Source: Ornithinibacillus caprae
GTDB taxonomy: Bacteria > Bacillota > Bacilli > Bacillales > Amphibacillaceae
Assembly: GCF_009728145.1 (NCBI RefSeq)
Contig: NZ_WOCA01000004.1
Span: forward strand, 124,001 to 188,000
DNA: 64,000 nt
Direction: 5' to 3'
In this document: positions 19,083-28,790 of the stretch, one piece after another
Layout: every line of letters starts with the position of its first letter
Position numbering within the stretch: position 1 is the stretch's first letter
Notes under the pieces: model-generated
What the model saw: only the letters and a program-made list of their open reading frames with translations
Database searches by the model: none
What the model was told of the DNA's origin: nothing
Position numbers and translations under genes: made by a program

Positions 19083-19400
19083 ATGAATGAACCTAATATG
19101 AAAGAAGTCATTGCAAAGCTAGAAAAGGTGCTTTCAGGTGAATTAAATAGAGAAGAAGTATCAGAATGGGCTGAATTTTATGTTATGGCTGATAAACCAA
19201 ACGTTGATGATGAAAATGTTTGGGAAATGTTGCAGACTATTAGTGGAATAGATATTTTAGACTCACCCACAACCTATCTTTATAACCAAGAAGACATAAA
19301 GCAATGGATAGAAAAAGCGAAAGGGTGCGTTAGCACAAGAGGAATAGTGATGAAATATTTATCTTATTATATTAGGAATTTCCCATATCGGGCCAGATAA
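19083..19400 (+). CDS. Hypothetical protein
   Basis: The 105-residue, acidic, helical protein is not recognised by name. A segment reading YLYNQEDIKQWIEK after a conserved-looking SGIDILDSPT suggests a compact domain found in cytoplasmic Bacillus proteins. AAGGTGA lies about 7 bases before the ATG at 19083. It sits between the nucleotidyltransferase gene and a small zinc-ribbon gene, all in the same direction. Confidence 0.55.
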   Translation: MNEPNMKEVIAKLEKVLSGELNREEVSEWAEFYVMADKPNVDDENVWEMLQTISGIDILDSPTTYLYNQEDIKQWIEKAKGCVSTRGIVMKYLSYYIRNFPYRAR

Positions 19401-19424
19401 TTGAAAAGCGAAGGAGGTATTTAA

Positions 19425-19640
19425 TTGGATAAATGTAAAAAATGCAAAAAAACAATTGACAATTCACTCCATAAAGAAAATCGTTTCCTTCCGAAAAGAG
19501 AATACTGTTCAGAGTGTGAGGAAAACATTGCTAAGTTGTTTATGGAAAGGGAAGAAGAAGGTCGAGAGTCCCAGCGAGGAATGGATAGATACAGGTCGAA
19601 AAATACGAAAATGTACTTTAATAAAGTAAAAAGAAGATAA
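19425..19640 (+). CDS. Small zinc-ribbon-like protein
   Basis: The 71-residue protein has two cysteine pairs (CKKC near residue 4, CSEC near residue 28) spaced like a small zinc ribbon, followed by a basic, arginine- and lysine-rich tail. This suggests nucleic-acid or protein binding. The start is TTG at 19425 behind AGGAGG. No family is recognised. Confidence 0.5.
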   Translation: MDKCKKCKKTIDNSLHKENRFLPKREYCSECEENIAKLFMEREEEGRESQRGMDRYRSKNTKMYFNKVKRR

Positions 19641-19987
19641 AGTAAACTAATTTTGTCAAACAAATCACATTTGTGTTAGCAGTTCTTTCATAATAGGGAG
19701 CTTTACTTGAACAAGGCGAATGCAACCTTGTTACACTAACGAAGCATTTAGTATAAGAAGGCAATAGGATTTAAATAGAAAACGTATATCAAACCTGTTA
19801 TTTATTTTAATGGACCTATAGTTATCGCAGTAAGTTTAGAATTAATGCCAAAGATCTTTGAGTTTACATCTGTTATTCAGAACCCAGATAATCTTTTAGA
19901 ATGCATATCCTTATAAACTTTCAGCAGTTTCTTTTGTTTCGAAAATATAAATTCCACGGCTCCGATTGTTCAATATCATACATCACT

Positions 19988-20299
19988 TCAATTTCTTTTG
20001 AGAATAAGAACTTTTCTTCTATGTTTCACCAATGTTCTTATTGAACACAAACAGAGCTTCTCTAGCACAACGTAGTTATTTAAATGCTTTTCCCACCATG
20101 GTATTTTTGAGATCATTTTAAAAACACGAGATGGTGGGTAAGAGGACTGAACTGGATTGTCAATCATAAGGGAACCATCAATAGGCATGCGATAATGTTC
20201 ACTTACTTCTCTCCTGTGACCTGCCACATCAGCAGGTCCGTTGATACCGTTAGCAGGGTCAACAGGTCCCCAATGCCATTTTTCTAATAGTCCACCCAT
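19988..20299 (-). pseudogene. Possible gene remnant in an otherwise empty stretch (19641-20420)
   Basis: The only long frame in this 780-base stretch encodes 103 residues beginning MGGLLEKWHWGPVDPANG. The first 75 residues look protein-like in composition, but there is no ribosome site and no family I recognise. It may be the end of a decayed gene. I see nothing else supported between 19641 and 20420. Confidence 0.25.
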
Positions 20300-20420
20300 G
20301 GCAGTTTAGTTTGGAAGTTGAAATAGTGTTCATATTGCTTCATAAAACGACGAAGTTTTGGTTCTATTGCTCAGCAATGAGAACAAATAGTATCAGTCAC
20401 ATATCATGTTATTTGCCCTA

Positions 20421-21902
20421 CTACGCCGAATGGCTGATATCCTCATAATCAAAGAGGTAAATAACATCCTTAATTTCACGCTCTTTTGGTCTAGCCCCTT
20501 GAGAGACATGAACTTCTTTAATAATAAAATGAAATAAAAACTTCTTTTCCTCATCGGAAATAATATTTATAAAATCTTTCAAATGATTCGTAACATATTC
20601 AACATTGCTTTTAACATTAAAGTTGTTTTGTAGATTAATTTGCTTATTCAATCTATCTAATTTAGTTAATGTCTCTTCTTCTTCATCTTCTAGTTCACCA
20701 ATAAGGTAAGAAAAAGTTTTATCCTTAATTTGCTTTGAATCCTCGGCTTCTTCAAGATATAGATATGCTATTTTTTTTATTTTTTTCTGTATAGATTTTA
20801 ATGAATTATTTAATGAATTAACTTCATCATTTAAGGATTTAAGATTATTTCCTAGGTTTGAATTTATTATTGTAGACAATATAGCAGATACATTTAGCTT
20901 ATTAAGATGGGGAATTAAAATATCCAGTACAGCTTCTTCTGCGTATTCCTTAATTATAAGGTTTGAAGAACAAGCCTTACTACCACTACTTTTATTTTTA
21001 TTACACTGGTAGTATTTATACTTTTCGCTGCTGTTTCCTTGTACCATTGGTGATCCACATTGGGGACACTTTAGTAATCCTGAAAGTGGAAAAGTTCCCG
21101 GATGTATTTTAGTCGGTGTATATGATTTTTTTGCTTTAAGATTCTGTGCTTTATTCCAAAGATCTTCAGAAATAATAGGTTCATGTTGTCCTTTCGTATA
21201 TTCACCTTTCCACTTTGTAAATCCAATATAAATTTTATTTTCTAATATAGTCTTAACAGCATTAATTGTCCAATCGTTATTTTTTTTCGTTTTAAATCCT
21301 TGAAGATTTAAATTGTTAGCTATTTTTTTGTAGCCCCACTGATTATAGACGTACTTATTGTAAATATACTGTATAACTGCAGCTTCCTCTGGTATAATTC
21401 TGAGGCGTTTACTAACGGATTCATAACCAAATACTATTCCACCTTGAAAATAACCAGCAGTAGCCTTTTTCACCATGCCGGAAACTGTATTTGTTGAGAT
21501 ATTTTCCCTTTCTTTTTCAGCCTGAAGAGCATTTAGTAAATATAACATTTTCGCATTTGGATCTTTTGTGTTTATATTGTCGGTAATACATATAATAACT
21601 TTTTTTGCCTCTTTTACCCTTTCTAAAAAAAAGATGGCATCTGAAAAATTCCTGAAGAGACGGTCTAATTTATAAGCGATAATAAACTTAATTTCTTCAT
21701 CTTCCATTAGGTGTTTATACATTTTTTTGAATTGTTCTCTACCCTCAATATTTTTTGCCGAAGCCTCTTCTTTATAAATGGAGACAGTTTTAATATCGTT
21801 TGCTTTACAATATTCTTGCGCACTTTCAACCTGCTTTGAAATAGAGGTATTATCAGCTTGTTTATCTGTACTCACCCTTGCATATACAAGTGCTTTTGTC
21901 AT
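20421..21902 (-). CDS. Second large serine recombinase
   Basis: The 493-residue recombinase has nucleophile Ser in VYARVSTDKQ (residue 10), catalytic arginines in YKLDRLFRN, a recombinase domain (about 150-235), a zinc ribbon (CPQCGSP ... CNKNKSSGSKAC) and a coiled coil (about 345-420). It resembles the SCC Ccr and phage integrase group but differs strongly from the recombinase next to rlmH. Its start overlaps the stop of a small upstream gene (ATGA), so the two are translated together. It may act with the first recombinase or belong to an older element nested in segment A. Confidence 0.9.
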   Translation of the reverse strand: MTKALVYARVSTDKQADNTSISKQVESAQEYCKANDIKTVSIYKEEASAKNIEGREQFKKMYKHLMEDEEIKFIIAYKLDRLFRNFSDAIFFLERVKEAKKVIICITDNINTKDPNAKMLYLLNALQAEKERENISTNTVSGMVKKATAGYFQGGIVFGYESVSKRLRIIPEEAAVIQYIYNKYVYNQWGYKKIANNLNLQGFKTKKNNDWTINAVKTILENKIYIGFTKWKGEYTKGQHEPIISEDLWNKAQNLKAKKSYTPTKIHPGTFPLSGLLKCPQCGSPMVQGNSSEKYKYYQCNKNKSSGSKACSSNLIIKEYAEEAVLDILIPHLNKLNVSAILSTIINSNLGNNLKSLNDEVNSLNNSLKSIQKKIKKIAYLYLEEAEDSKQIKDKTFSYLIGELEDEEEETLTKLDRLNKQINLQNNFNVKSNVEYVTNHLKDFINIISDEEKKFLFHFIIKEVHVSQGARPKEREIKDVIYLFDYEDISHSA

Positions 21903-22075
21903 TTCGATGCCCCCTCTAAGTTTTTGATTCTATCATTAATACTATCGCTATATTTAAGTGTTAAATCAGATAGATAATTTAAAAATTCTGCTGCTATTAC
22001 TTTTCCCATTTCATCCTTGGTTTTCAAAATTGAATCATAATGGCTTTTGTGATCAAAATTTATATTTTCATTCAT
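21899..22075 (-). CDS. Small protein translationally coupled to the serine recombinase
   Basis: A 58-residue frame starts at 22075 behind GAGGG and ends in a TGA that overlaps the recombinase ATG. The protein (MNENINFDHKSHYDSILKT...) is charged and probably helical, with no recognised family. The overlap suggests fixed stoichiometry with the recombinase, for example as a directionality or accessory factor; that role is inference from position only. Confidence 0.6.
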   Translation of the reverse strand: MNENINFDHKSHYDSILKTKDEMGKVIAAEFLNYLSDLTLKYSDSINDRIKNLEGASK

Positions 22076-22624
22076 TTATTAACCCTCTTTTATTCGTTAA
22101 AATTGACCAAAAGTTTGCCGGCAACTTATTTGGTTGCAATACATAGTACCTTGAAATTTTAATATTTTAAGAGGAAATAGAAAAAAATAAAAATTTATAT
22201 TTAGATATTGTTTTGAAGATCAAAAGTAAAAAGTCGCAATATGGGTTTTGGGTTATTTTGGAGAATTGGGGTTGAGAGAAGAATTAATAGGCTTTTTAAA
22301 TTAAAAGGTATTAAAGAAATTAAATAATAGTTCTACTTATTTAACACCGTTAGCTTAAAGTTGAATGATATAAAGTCTATATTTATGAATAGGAGAGTGA
22401 AAGAAAAAAGAGGATATCATCAATATAATCGACTGATCCATCTGTTTTAATGTAGCAACATATGGTACAAAATCAAAGGTTCAATTAAGCATTTAAAATC
22501 ACTTAATTTAATAATCTTGGCTTTTGACCTTAAATGAAAGTGTGATATTTAGTGGCTGTTTCATATTTATTTAGCAGAAGTAGGAGTGCGAATAATTAAA
22601 TATCCGCACCCAGATTAACAGTTA
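22076..22624. other. Intergenic stretch without supported genes
   Basis: This 550-base AT-rich stretch lies between the second recombinase unit and the Septu-like pair. I see no frame with a ribosome site and no clear hairpin. It may hold the promoter of the small gene at 22075, whose ribosome site lies at its left edge. Confidence 0.4.
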
Positions 22625-23530
22625 CTAGCTATCCATTTCATGATAAATATCACTTATCAGTTTGGAGAGGGGCCTTTTATGTAAGTCACTTTCATTTAAA
22701 TAACTTCCAAAGATGGTTCTTTTCATTTCATCTTCATCATTAAAGAGTCCTTCAAAATCTCTGTGAATTTCATTTAGTTTGGATTCCGTATAAAGTAGCT
22801 TTTTTTTAAAAAGTTCCTGAACGACATCATTATGAATTTCGTATTGTGAATCTAACTTGAAAATATTGATGTTGCTCTTAATTCGTTTATGCAGAGGTGT
22901 CGTTACGACTTCCAAGTAGCTTGAATCATGGATAAAGTCTATTGATTTAAGTTTAAAATTAAAACGAAGTAAATCACTAGAATTAAACCGTCTATCATAA
23001 GGAGAATAGTATATTGTTTTATTACTCTTGATATGATTGCAACTTGAACATGAAGGAATAAGGTTGTAAAATGACATCGCTAAGAATGGGTATTTCTCTT
23101 TAGGATAATAGTGATCCATTTGACTAGTCCGTTTAAGACCGCGATTTGCATAAGTTACATTATTTATAAAGTTTCTATTGCAGTAAGGGCATACTACTAT
23201 TTTAAGTTTTTGTACTAATTTAGCAGCGTTATATTCTGTATCAATTAAATATTTGGAAGACTTCGCAAAGTATGAACTATATAGATTATCCCTAATATAT
23301 TTAATTTCATCAGAGACAATACTACCGTAATAGGCATTTTTTATACGTGGTAATTCCGACATATCTGCAAGGATAACGTCTTCAAATGCTAAACGAGAAC
23401 CATTTCCCCTGAACCAGTTGTTAATATCATCGTAATTATATTTTGTCAGCGGATTGTTTAAGTGACTTAAAATTGCTTCTAGATGTTCTTGGGCATAGGT
23501 AGTCAATTTATTGTTTTTTATAGGGATCAT
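22625..23530 (-). CDS. ptuB: HNH endonuclease of a Septu-like defence pair (PtuB-like)
   Basis: The 301-residue protein has an HNH nuclease centre with zinc pairs CPYC (114-117) and CSSC (161-164), the catalytic segment SQMDHYYPK around residues 137-143 and NHIKSNK after the second pair. This is the arrangement of PtuB and related retron-associated nucleases. The start lies 23 bases inside the upstream ATPase gene, with GGAG about 10 bases before it, so the two genes are coupled. In Septu systems the ATPase holds and licenses this nuclease against phage. Confidence 0.8.
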   Translation of the reverse strand: MIPIKNNKLTTYAQEHLEAILSHLNNPLTKYNYDDINNWFRGNGSRLAFEDVILADMSELPRIKNAYYGSIVSDEIKYIRDNLYSSYFAKSSKYLIDTEYNAAKLVQKLKIVVCPYCNRNFINNVTYANRGLKRTSQMDHYYPKEKYPFLAMSFYNLIPSCSSCNHIKSNKTIYYSPYDRRFNSSDLLRFNFKLKSIDFIHDSSYLEVVTTPLHKRIKSNINIFKLDSQYEIHNDVVQELFKKKLLYTESKLNEIHRDFEGLFNDEDEMKRTIFGSYLNESDLHKRPLSKLISDIYHEMDS

Positions 23531-25394
23531 CTTTTTCTAACTCCATTATTCTGGCCTTTAACTTTCTAATTGTATCATCTTTATGTACTACTTTTTCTGT
23601 CATTAGCTCTAATCTGCTTTTTATAAGTGGTTCACCAATAATACTTATAACATAATCAATTTCCTCCTTATTTTTCGTTGAAAGATCCTTAGAAGCGTTT
23701 AGTAAATTTATAATTTTATTAATTTTATTCCGAGCAAATTCTCCTGTAGTACTTGTCATAAAAAAATCATTAGCAAGTAAGCTATGAATATTCGCTGCAA
23801 AAGGATCTGTAGTAATTGGTACTTGTTTGCATTTGCCTGTTGCAACATCCTTTTCAAGTGCAATGACATTATCCTTAGAAAGATCAGATATTATAAAAGG
23901 AGAGTGTGTGGTAACAATTATTTGATATGAACTGTAACCATTTTCTAACCTATTTAAATAGGAACATAGCTCGTTTATTAATAACCGACTCCATTCAGGA
24001 TGCATAAAGTTGTCAGGTTCATCTAATAGTATAATTGCTTTATCTTTTGTTCCGTTGTAATTTAAACTTAAAGAATAGTGAAGAGCAGAAAAAAGTGATA
24101 AAAGAGCTTCCTCACCAGCACTAAATGGATAAAATTCTAATGAAAATATTTTAGTCAGTGTTTGTAACTCTTCATCAACAAAATTTAAATCGTCAAATAA
24201 AAAGAGAAAATTAGTAATTGCTCGGTATGACTTAGTGTCTTCACTTAATGGGATTGTTATATTTTCTCTATTAAACCAATCTTTACTGAATCCTGAAATC
24301 TCGTTGATAAATCTCTCTAATTTTTCGATTATTTGCTCTTTATATTGAAAATACTTGTCTTTTTCTTCTTGATAGTTTAAAAGTGTAGAGATAATTTCAA
24401 TGTAATAAGAATAAAAGTTATCTCCTTTCACATTAATGTCCTTAATATTAGTTATAAATTCTGATAGTTCGGATTCCATTTTAGGCAATAAGAAAAACTG
24501 TGAGGCCAAGCAGTGACAAAAATCATATAAAATTTTATTAATAAAATCTTGTTTTTCATTAAATTTAGTTTGGTTTTTATGACTACCAAGATTCAATAAA
24601 TCAATTTTTTTTTCAAAACCCTTTTCAATTTCCAAATTTATTTCGTCATTGATGTACATATTGGGTGTGATCTTGAGATACATTTCATTTTTAAAAGTGA
24701 ACATAAAGTTGTTATCATTATTAGAACTTGTTTTATTATTAAGATCATTAATCATCTGGAAAATAGCTGAGTAACCAGTATTTTGTGGACTTATATTAAT
24801 TCTGTTAAATAAATGCGAAGGTTCATTTTCAATTTTCATACTTTGATGATGACGGTATGTCTTTTTTGAATATCGATATCGAAAGCTAAAATAGTTTATA
24901 TCTTCCTTGTAATCCCTTCCCTGAGATGATTGTAAAAAACCCCTATAAAAAAATTTATCGCCTATTTTTTCAATGACAATACTATATGGTTCAGAGATGT
25001 GACTTCGGCTATTATTAGTAGAATAGTTTTCAATGCTGTTTTTAATATAATCAAAGTTACTCCCTTCAAGAGCGAAAAGGTTATCCTCTAAGTGATAGAT
25101 TAGAAAGTATTTTTGTGTTTCATAGTTACCAAAACTAGAACGATCATAGCGTTTTGCACCAAGAAGATCTAATATATTTGTTTTGCCACTCCCGTTTTTA
25201 CCAATAATACCTGTTATATTATTTACTTTTTTTTCATATAGTTTTAAATGAAAACTATTCTTATTAATTATTAAGTTTGGGTGACTAGATTCATCATTTT
25301 GTCTTTTAAAATCAACATTGAATTTTGATGATAAGTTAAAACCCATATTTTCTATATTACGGAAATTATCGACCCATAAATATATAAGTTCCAT
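23508..25394 (-). CDS. ptuA: ATPase of a Septu-like defence pair (PtuA-like)
   Basis: The 628-residue SMC/ABC-class ATPase has Walker A GKNGSGKT at residues 65-72, Walker B AIILLDEPD with Asp458-Glu459, and the switch histidine in VTTHSPFII. The order and the overlapping HNH partner fit PtuA of Septu, a phage defence pair also seen in type I retrons. No reverse transcriptase or retron RNA is visible nearby, so this looks like stand-alone Septu. A coiled-coil or insertion region of about 350 residues separates the Walker motifs. Confidence 0.8.
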   Translation of the reverse strand: MELIYLWVDNFRNIENMGFNLSSKFNVDFKRQNDESSHPNLIINKNSFHLKLYEKKVNNITGIIGKNGSGKTNILDLLGAKRYDRSSFGNYETQKYFLIYHLEDNLFALEGSNFDYIKNSIENYSTNNSRSHISEPYSIVIEKIGDKFFYRGFLQSSQGRDYKEDINYFSFRYRYSKKTYRHHQSMKIENEPSHLFNRINISPQNTGYSAIFQMINDLNNKTSSNNDNNFMFTFKNEMYLKITPNMYINDEINLEIEKGFEKKIDLLNLGSHKNQTKFNEKQDFINKILYDFCHCLASQFFLLPKMESELSEFITNIKDINVKGDNFYSYYIEIISTLLNYQEEKDKYFQYKEQIIEKLERFINEISGFSKDWFNRENITIPLSEDTKSYRAITNFLFLFDDLNFVDEELQTLTKIFSLEFYPFSAGEEALLSLFSALHYSLSLNYNGTKDKAIILLDEPDNFMHPEWSRLLINELCSYLNRLENGYSSYQIIVTTHSPFIISDLSKDNVIALEKDVATGKCKQVPITTDPFAANIHSLLANDFFMTSTTGEFARNKINKIINLLNASKDLSTKNKEEIDYVISIIGEPLIKSRLELMTEKVVHKDDTIRKLKARIMELEKDDPYKKQ

Positions 25395-25613
25395 TCAAGT
25401 TCCTCCAATTTGGCGATGTGAAAATTGCTTGTAGAAAGACTTATCTATCTTAATATTAGCATCTAGAAATGGTTAAGTCACAAAGGATAAATATTAACAG
25501 AAGTCAATTACGTTATTAAAGATTGAAAATCAATATAAGGATAGTGGGAAATTTGCCTTATCGCACACTTTTTTTATTGAATAATAATAAGTTAATTACT
25601 TAGTAATGGAGTT

Positions 25614-25880
25614 TTATAACAGCAATTTCTTTAATACCAACCTGATTTTATCAAAATCTTCTTCTAACTTTTGGGTTGAATAGGCATTGAGTTCATAAGC
25701 TTTTCCGTATATTTCGATGCTTTTATGAATAGAATTAACTTCATTTTGATACTCCTCTGATGTCATATCCTTATAAGCTTTACCCTTGTTAATATATTCT
25801 TCTATGCCTCTAATAGCTTTTTCATATAGATGATTAATATTACCAAGAGAATTATAGTTAGGTTTATTATTTGTACTCAA
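25614..25880 (-). CDS. Small helical protein upstream of the Septu-like pair
   Basis: The 88-residue, probably all-helical protein starts at a TTG (25880) behind a strong GGAGGTG. It has no recognised family. It lies 220 bases before the ATPase gene in the same direction and may belong to the same transcript. A role in the defence system is only a positional inference. Confidence 0.6.
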   Translation of the reverse strand: MSTNNKPNYNSLGNINHLYEKAIRGIEEYINKGKAYKDMTSEEYQNEVNSIHKSIEIYGKAYELNAYSTQKLEEDFDKIRLVLKKLLL

Positions 25881-26164
25881 ATTAACACCTCCCTGTTTTA
25901 TTAAAGAAGGAAATTGAAAACAGTCCGCTGTTGTGGGCTTGTTTTATTAAATAGATTGGATTTTTAAGTAGATATCCCACCTAAGTATATCAAAAAATAA
26001 TTACAGCTTTAGATGATAAAAAATCCAATAGCGCCTCTACTGGAAAAAATGTTGCTTAATTTATAAAGATAGAAGAAAAGCCCGTCTATTTTTCATACTT
26101 AGAATCTGAAAAAGGAAAATCTAACTCATATTTTATAACACGTTAAGGGTTAGTAAAAATTTAC

Positions 26165-26203
26165 AAGCATCTATTGGAAGCTTCTACGTTCTAATAGATG
26201 CTT
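26165..26203. terminator. Hairpin, probable terminator of a lost gene
   Basis: The perfect 11-bp stem AAGCATCTATT / AATAGATGCTT encloses a 17-base loop. On the plus strand it follows a short coding-like remnant (about 26060-26145, ending in a TAA), so it may terminate a gene whose start has been lost. Confidence 0.5.
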
Positions 26204-26268
26204 ATACTTTATTTCCAATGGCTATCGTATCCGCACTAACCAGCCCATTCATTCTGCAATACTTATGT

Positions 26269-26526
26269 TTACACTAATTCAGGAAATAGTAATGTCCCTT
26301 CTTCCGTAAAATATAGGTAGGGTTCTTTGTACCCAAGATAACGAACATAAAGTGATTTTCCTTTATATAGATTGGCTGTTTCGGATAGCAAATTACAATA
26401 CGAAACAAAACCTAAGCAATCATCTTTGGAACGTGTGTACACTTCTATTCCTTTATTAGTGAAATTACATACTCTAACCTTTGTTGTTTGATAGATAAAA
26501 AAATCGGTTTTATCTAAATAATTCAT
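26269..26526 (-). CDS. Hypothetical small protein
   Basis: The 85-residue protein (MNYLDKTDFFIYQTTKVRV...) is mixed alpha/beta in appearance with two cysteines and many aromatic residues. The ATG at 26526 follows AAGGAG at a good distance, so it is probably translated. No family is recognised. Confidence 0.55.
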   Translation of the reverse strand: MNYLDKTDFFIYQTTKVRVCNFTNKGIEVYTRSKDDCLGFVSYCNLLSETANLYKGKSLYVRYLGYKEPYLYFTEEGTLLFPELV

Positions 26527-26881
26527 TAAGCAAATCTCCTTTTTGTATTATTAGTACACAATTATTAACGTTAACCCTTGTAATTACTTTATAGGGATGT
26601 AATCCATCTTCTCGAATATTTCAACATAACCCATAGCCAATAATAAAACTAACAATCTGAACGGGATATATAGGCTGATTAAAATGAAGATTTACTATAA
26701 CTAACTAAATATGTTCCCGCAACATTAAGACTGATTGCCATTGCATTGATTGATGAAAAAAGAAGGTTTAAAGAAATACAAATAGCTTCCTGCTTTGAAT
26801 AAAATTATTTCCGAAACTATTCATTTTCTTGGTGCCTACAACTATGTATTGGTTAAAAAATACAGTGATGAGTGTTTTACT

Positions 26882-27025
26882 CTATAAACTAAGAACACCA
26901 CTCATAACACAATCGGTAAGTGGAGTCGAGTCTCTCATTAAGTATTGTTCCTTATGGGTTTGAACAAGTGAGCTAGTGGAATTTGTTTCTAATGTATTTA
27001 CAAAACCAAAAATATAGAATGTCAC
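26882..27025 (-). CDS. Possible small protein with GTG start
   Basis: A 47-residue frame begins at GTG (27025) behind GGGAGGG and reads VTFYIFGFVNTLETNST. The NTLETNST stretch is faintly like spore-germination GerP proteins, but I cannot assign it. It is the only frame with a good ribosome site between 26527 and 27357; otherwise that stretch shows only three GTCATAA-like short repeats near 27166-27212. Confidence 0.35.
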   Translation of the reverse strand: MTFYIFGFVNTLETNSTSSLVQTHKEQYLMRDSTPLTDCVMSGVLSL

Positions 27026-27357
27026 ATTTATATCCCTCCCTAGACTATTCTTTGCTGCGTTCATACTCTGGGTTTTATACCGTTTTTAATTTATTTATTA
27101 ATTTATGCTATTATAACTGCTATCTTATGAGATTTATATGCTTTATCCTTATCAAGTCGATTTACAGTCATAAAAGGTCAGTTAGTGGTCATAAATGATC
27201 ATTTTATAGACATAAGAAGTAATTTTTCTAGGTGTAGTCATTTGAATGTATTGTTAAAACGTGTTAATAAATAATTAACTACCATCCGGATTATAAGTTT
27301 TGAATACTGACTAAAGGATAATTGAAACAAGTAATGTCGATCTAGGAGGAGATTACA

Positions 27358-27930
27358 TTGGGTGTAAGTATTGGGGACACTTGTATGCTCTATAAAAAAT
27401 GCAAAATATGTAAAGAGACTAAGTATTTAAAAGAGTTCCAAAGTACAGGGGGAAGAAGGAGTAATCCTTCTAAGCGAAAATCATTTTGCAGAGATTGCAA
27501 AGATCGTAGGCATGAAAGATTACTAAGCCCACGACAAGATTATAAATTTGATACGTCTTTGTTAGATCCTTTAAAAGAAATCGTTATACGTGGCCGCAGT
27601 ATAAGTGGTTATAGATATGAAAATATAATAAGTTATGATAGAGCTAAGAAGCTAGTGGAAGAAGGAGCTGCAGGCATAGTACATAGTACATTGATTCACA
27701 ATTTCTTCAATTGGAAATCACTAAGAAAATTTGTCTTGGAACGAGATAGTTATACATGCCATTACTGTGGGTTTTACGGCGATACAATTGATCATAAAGT
27801 TCCTAAATCAAAAGAAGGAGCAAGCACACCGAGTAACTGTGTTTGTGCTTGTATCGAATGTAATAGAAATAAGGATGATATTTGGTATGAGGAATTTATA
27901 AATAAAGTGGAATTGATTGAACAAGGTTAA
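27358..27930 (+). CDS. HNH endonuclease
   Basis: The 190-residue protein has an N-terminal zinc-binding region (CKICKETKYLKEF ... CRDCKDRRH) and a C-terminal HNH domain: CHYCGF, the catalytic TIDHKVPKSKEG and NCVCACIECNRNKDD. This matches stand-alone HNH nucleases common in mobile elements. The start is TTG at 27358 behind AGGAGGAG. It is not adjacent to a recognised partner gene; it could be a homing-type, restriction-type or defence nuclease. Confidence 0.85.
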   Translation: MGVSIGDTCMLYKKCKICKETKYLKEFQSTGGRRSNPSKRKSFCRDCKDRRHERLLSPRQDYKFDTSLLDPLKEIVIRGRSISGYRYENIISYDRAKKLVEEGAAGIVHSTLIHNFFNWKSLRKFVLERDSYTCHYCGFYGDTIDHKVPKSKEGASTPSNCVCACIECNRNKDDIWYEEFINKVELIEQG

Positions 27931-28097
27931 ACGGATAATGATGTACTGATACTAAATTACAAAAGAAATTATAATACCATGAATGTATGGACGTAAAAAC
28001 CATTTACACCTTCTAATACGTTTTGTAATCTCAGATTTTATTGTTAATTATATTGACCAGTCGAACGCACCTAATAGTTGAAAAGGAATGATATTTA

Positions 28098-28460
28098 GTG
28101 AAAAGAGTATTAATAAACAGGGTTCGTTGTAAAAAGTGTGACGATATTATCGAATCAAAACACTGTTATGACTTTAAAAGGTGTAAATGTAGGGCTATTT
28201 TTTTAGATGGAGGGAAGGATTACCAGCGATATGGTTGGGGGAATCAGACTGAAAATGCAAGGCTTGAGGTTTTTATTGATTTTAGTTATACAGTATCAAA
28301 ATACATTTGGTTATATTCCATCTCTGTCACTAGGAACTCGATGGCTTGTCAATTCAATTCCTCTTCGGATGCCCGTTCACTCTCAGCTAGAAATCTATCT
28401 TCAATCGTCTTCATTGAAATATATTATACAAGTTTCTATTTCGTATTCAAAGAGTGGTAA
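28098..28460 (+). CDS. DUF7695-like small zinc protein, C-terminus probably altered
   Basis: The first 50 or so residues (MKRVLINRVRCKKCDDIIES ... DGGKDY) match a small-protein family with CxxC zinc pairs and a FxDGG motif. Family members are normally about 60-90 residues. Here the frame continues to 120 residues with an unrelated, low-quality tail, so the gene may be fused or disrupted near 28270. The reverse strand at 28349-28414 also has a short coding-like fragment, suggesting a recombination scar. Confidence 0.5.
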   Translation: MKRVLINRVRCKKCDDIIESKHCYDFKRCKCRAIFLDGGKDYQRYGWGNQTENARLEVFIDFSYTVSKYIWLYSISVTRNSMACQFNSSSDARSLSARNLSSIVFIEIYYTSFYFVFKEW

Positions 28461-28702
28461 GAAAAAGTTAGTAAACTCCTTGTTGTTATCAATAACTGGG
28501 GATGTGTATAATTCTATTTTTTCCCGTAGTAGTTACGTTAAGTTCTAATCAAACTGCAGATAGTTATTAAAAATCTTAACTAAAGGGTTAAAATGAGTTT
28601 GAGCGTAAGATAGAATAATAGTGTAACGTTATTTTTTATTTACTTTTATTCAACAAACAACAAAATAAGAGACCTTTTGGGTCGAGGAATCGGTTAAAAA
28701 AT

Positions 28703-28756
28703 CATCGGTAGGATGCTTGGCGATAACAATCGTTAGTAATCCATCGATGTTTTTTT
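28703..28756 (+). promoter_or_regulatory. Structured leader hairpin before the 28791 gene
   Basis: Three nested stems (CATCG/CGATG, GGAT/ATCC and CGAT/ATCG) end in a run of seven T, only 35 bases before the start of the next gene. A terminator in this position suggests attenuation of that gene. Two longer structures sit in the same position before the genes at 31148 and 33073. Confidence 0.5.
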
Positions 28757-28790
28757 ATATATAAATCAAGGAAGGGGGGGAATAAACTAA

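Noticed and set aside
22625-25394. Possible retron with ATPase and HNH effector
   Set aside because: No reverse transcriptase gene or msr-msd-like inverted repeats are visible on either side.
27160-27215. Three GTCATAA-like short repeats suggesting iterons
   Set aside because: Spacing is irregular and the copies are short and imperfect in AT-rich DNA; too weak to call an origin.
28207-28548. A 113-codon plus-strand frame overlapping the DUF7695-like gene
   Set aside because: No ribosome site, no family pattern, and the overlapping gene has a recognisable N-terminus.
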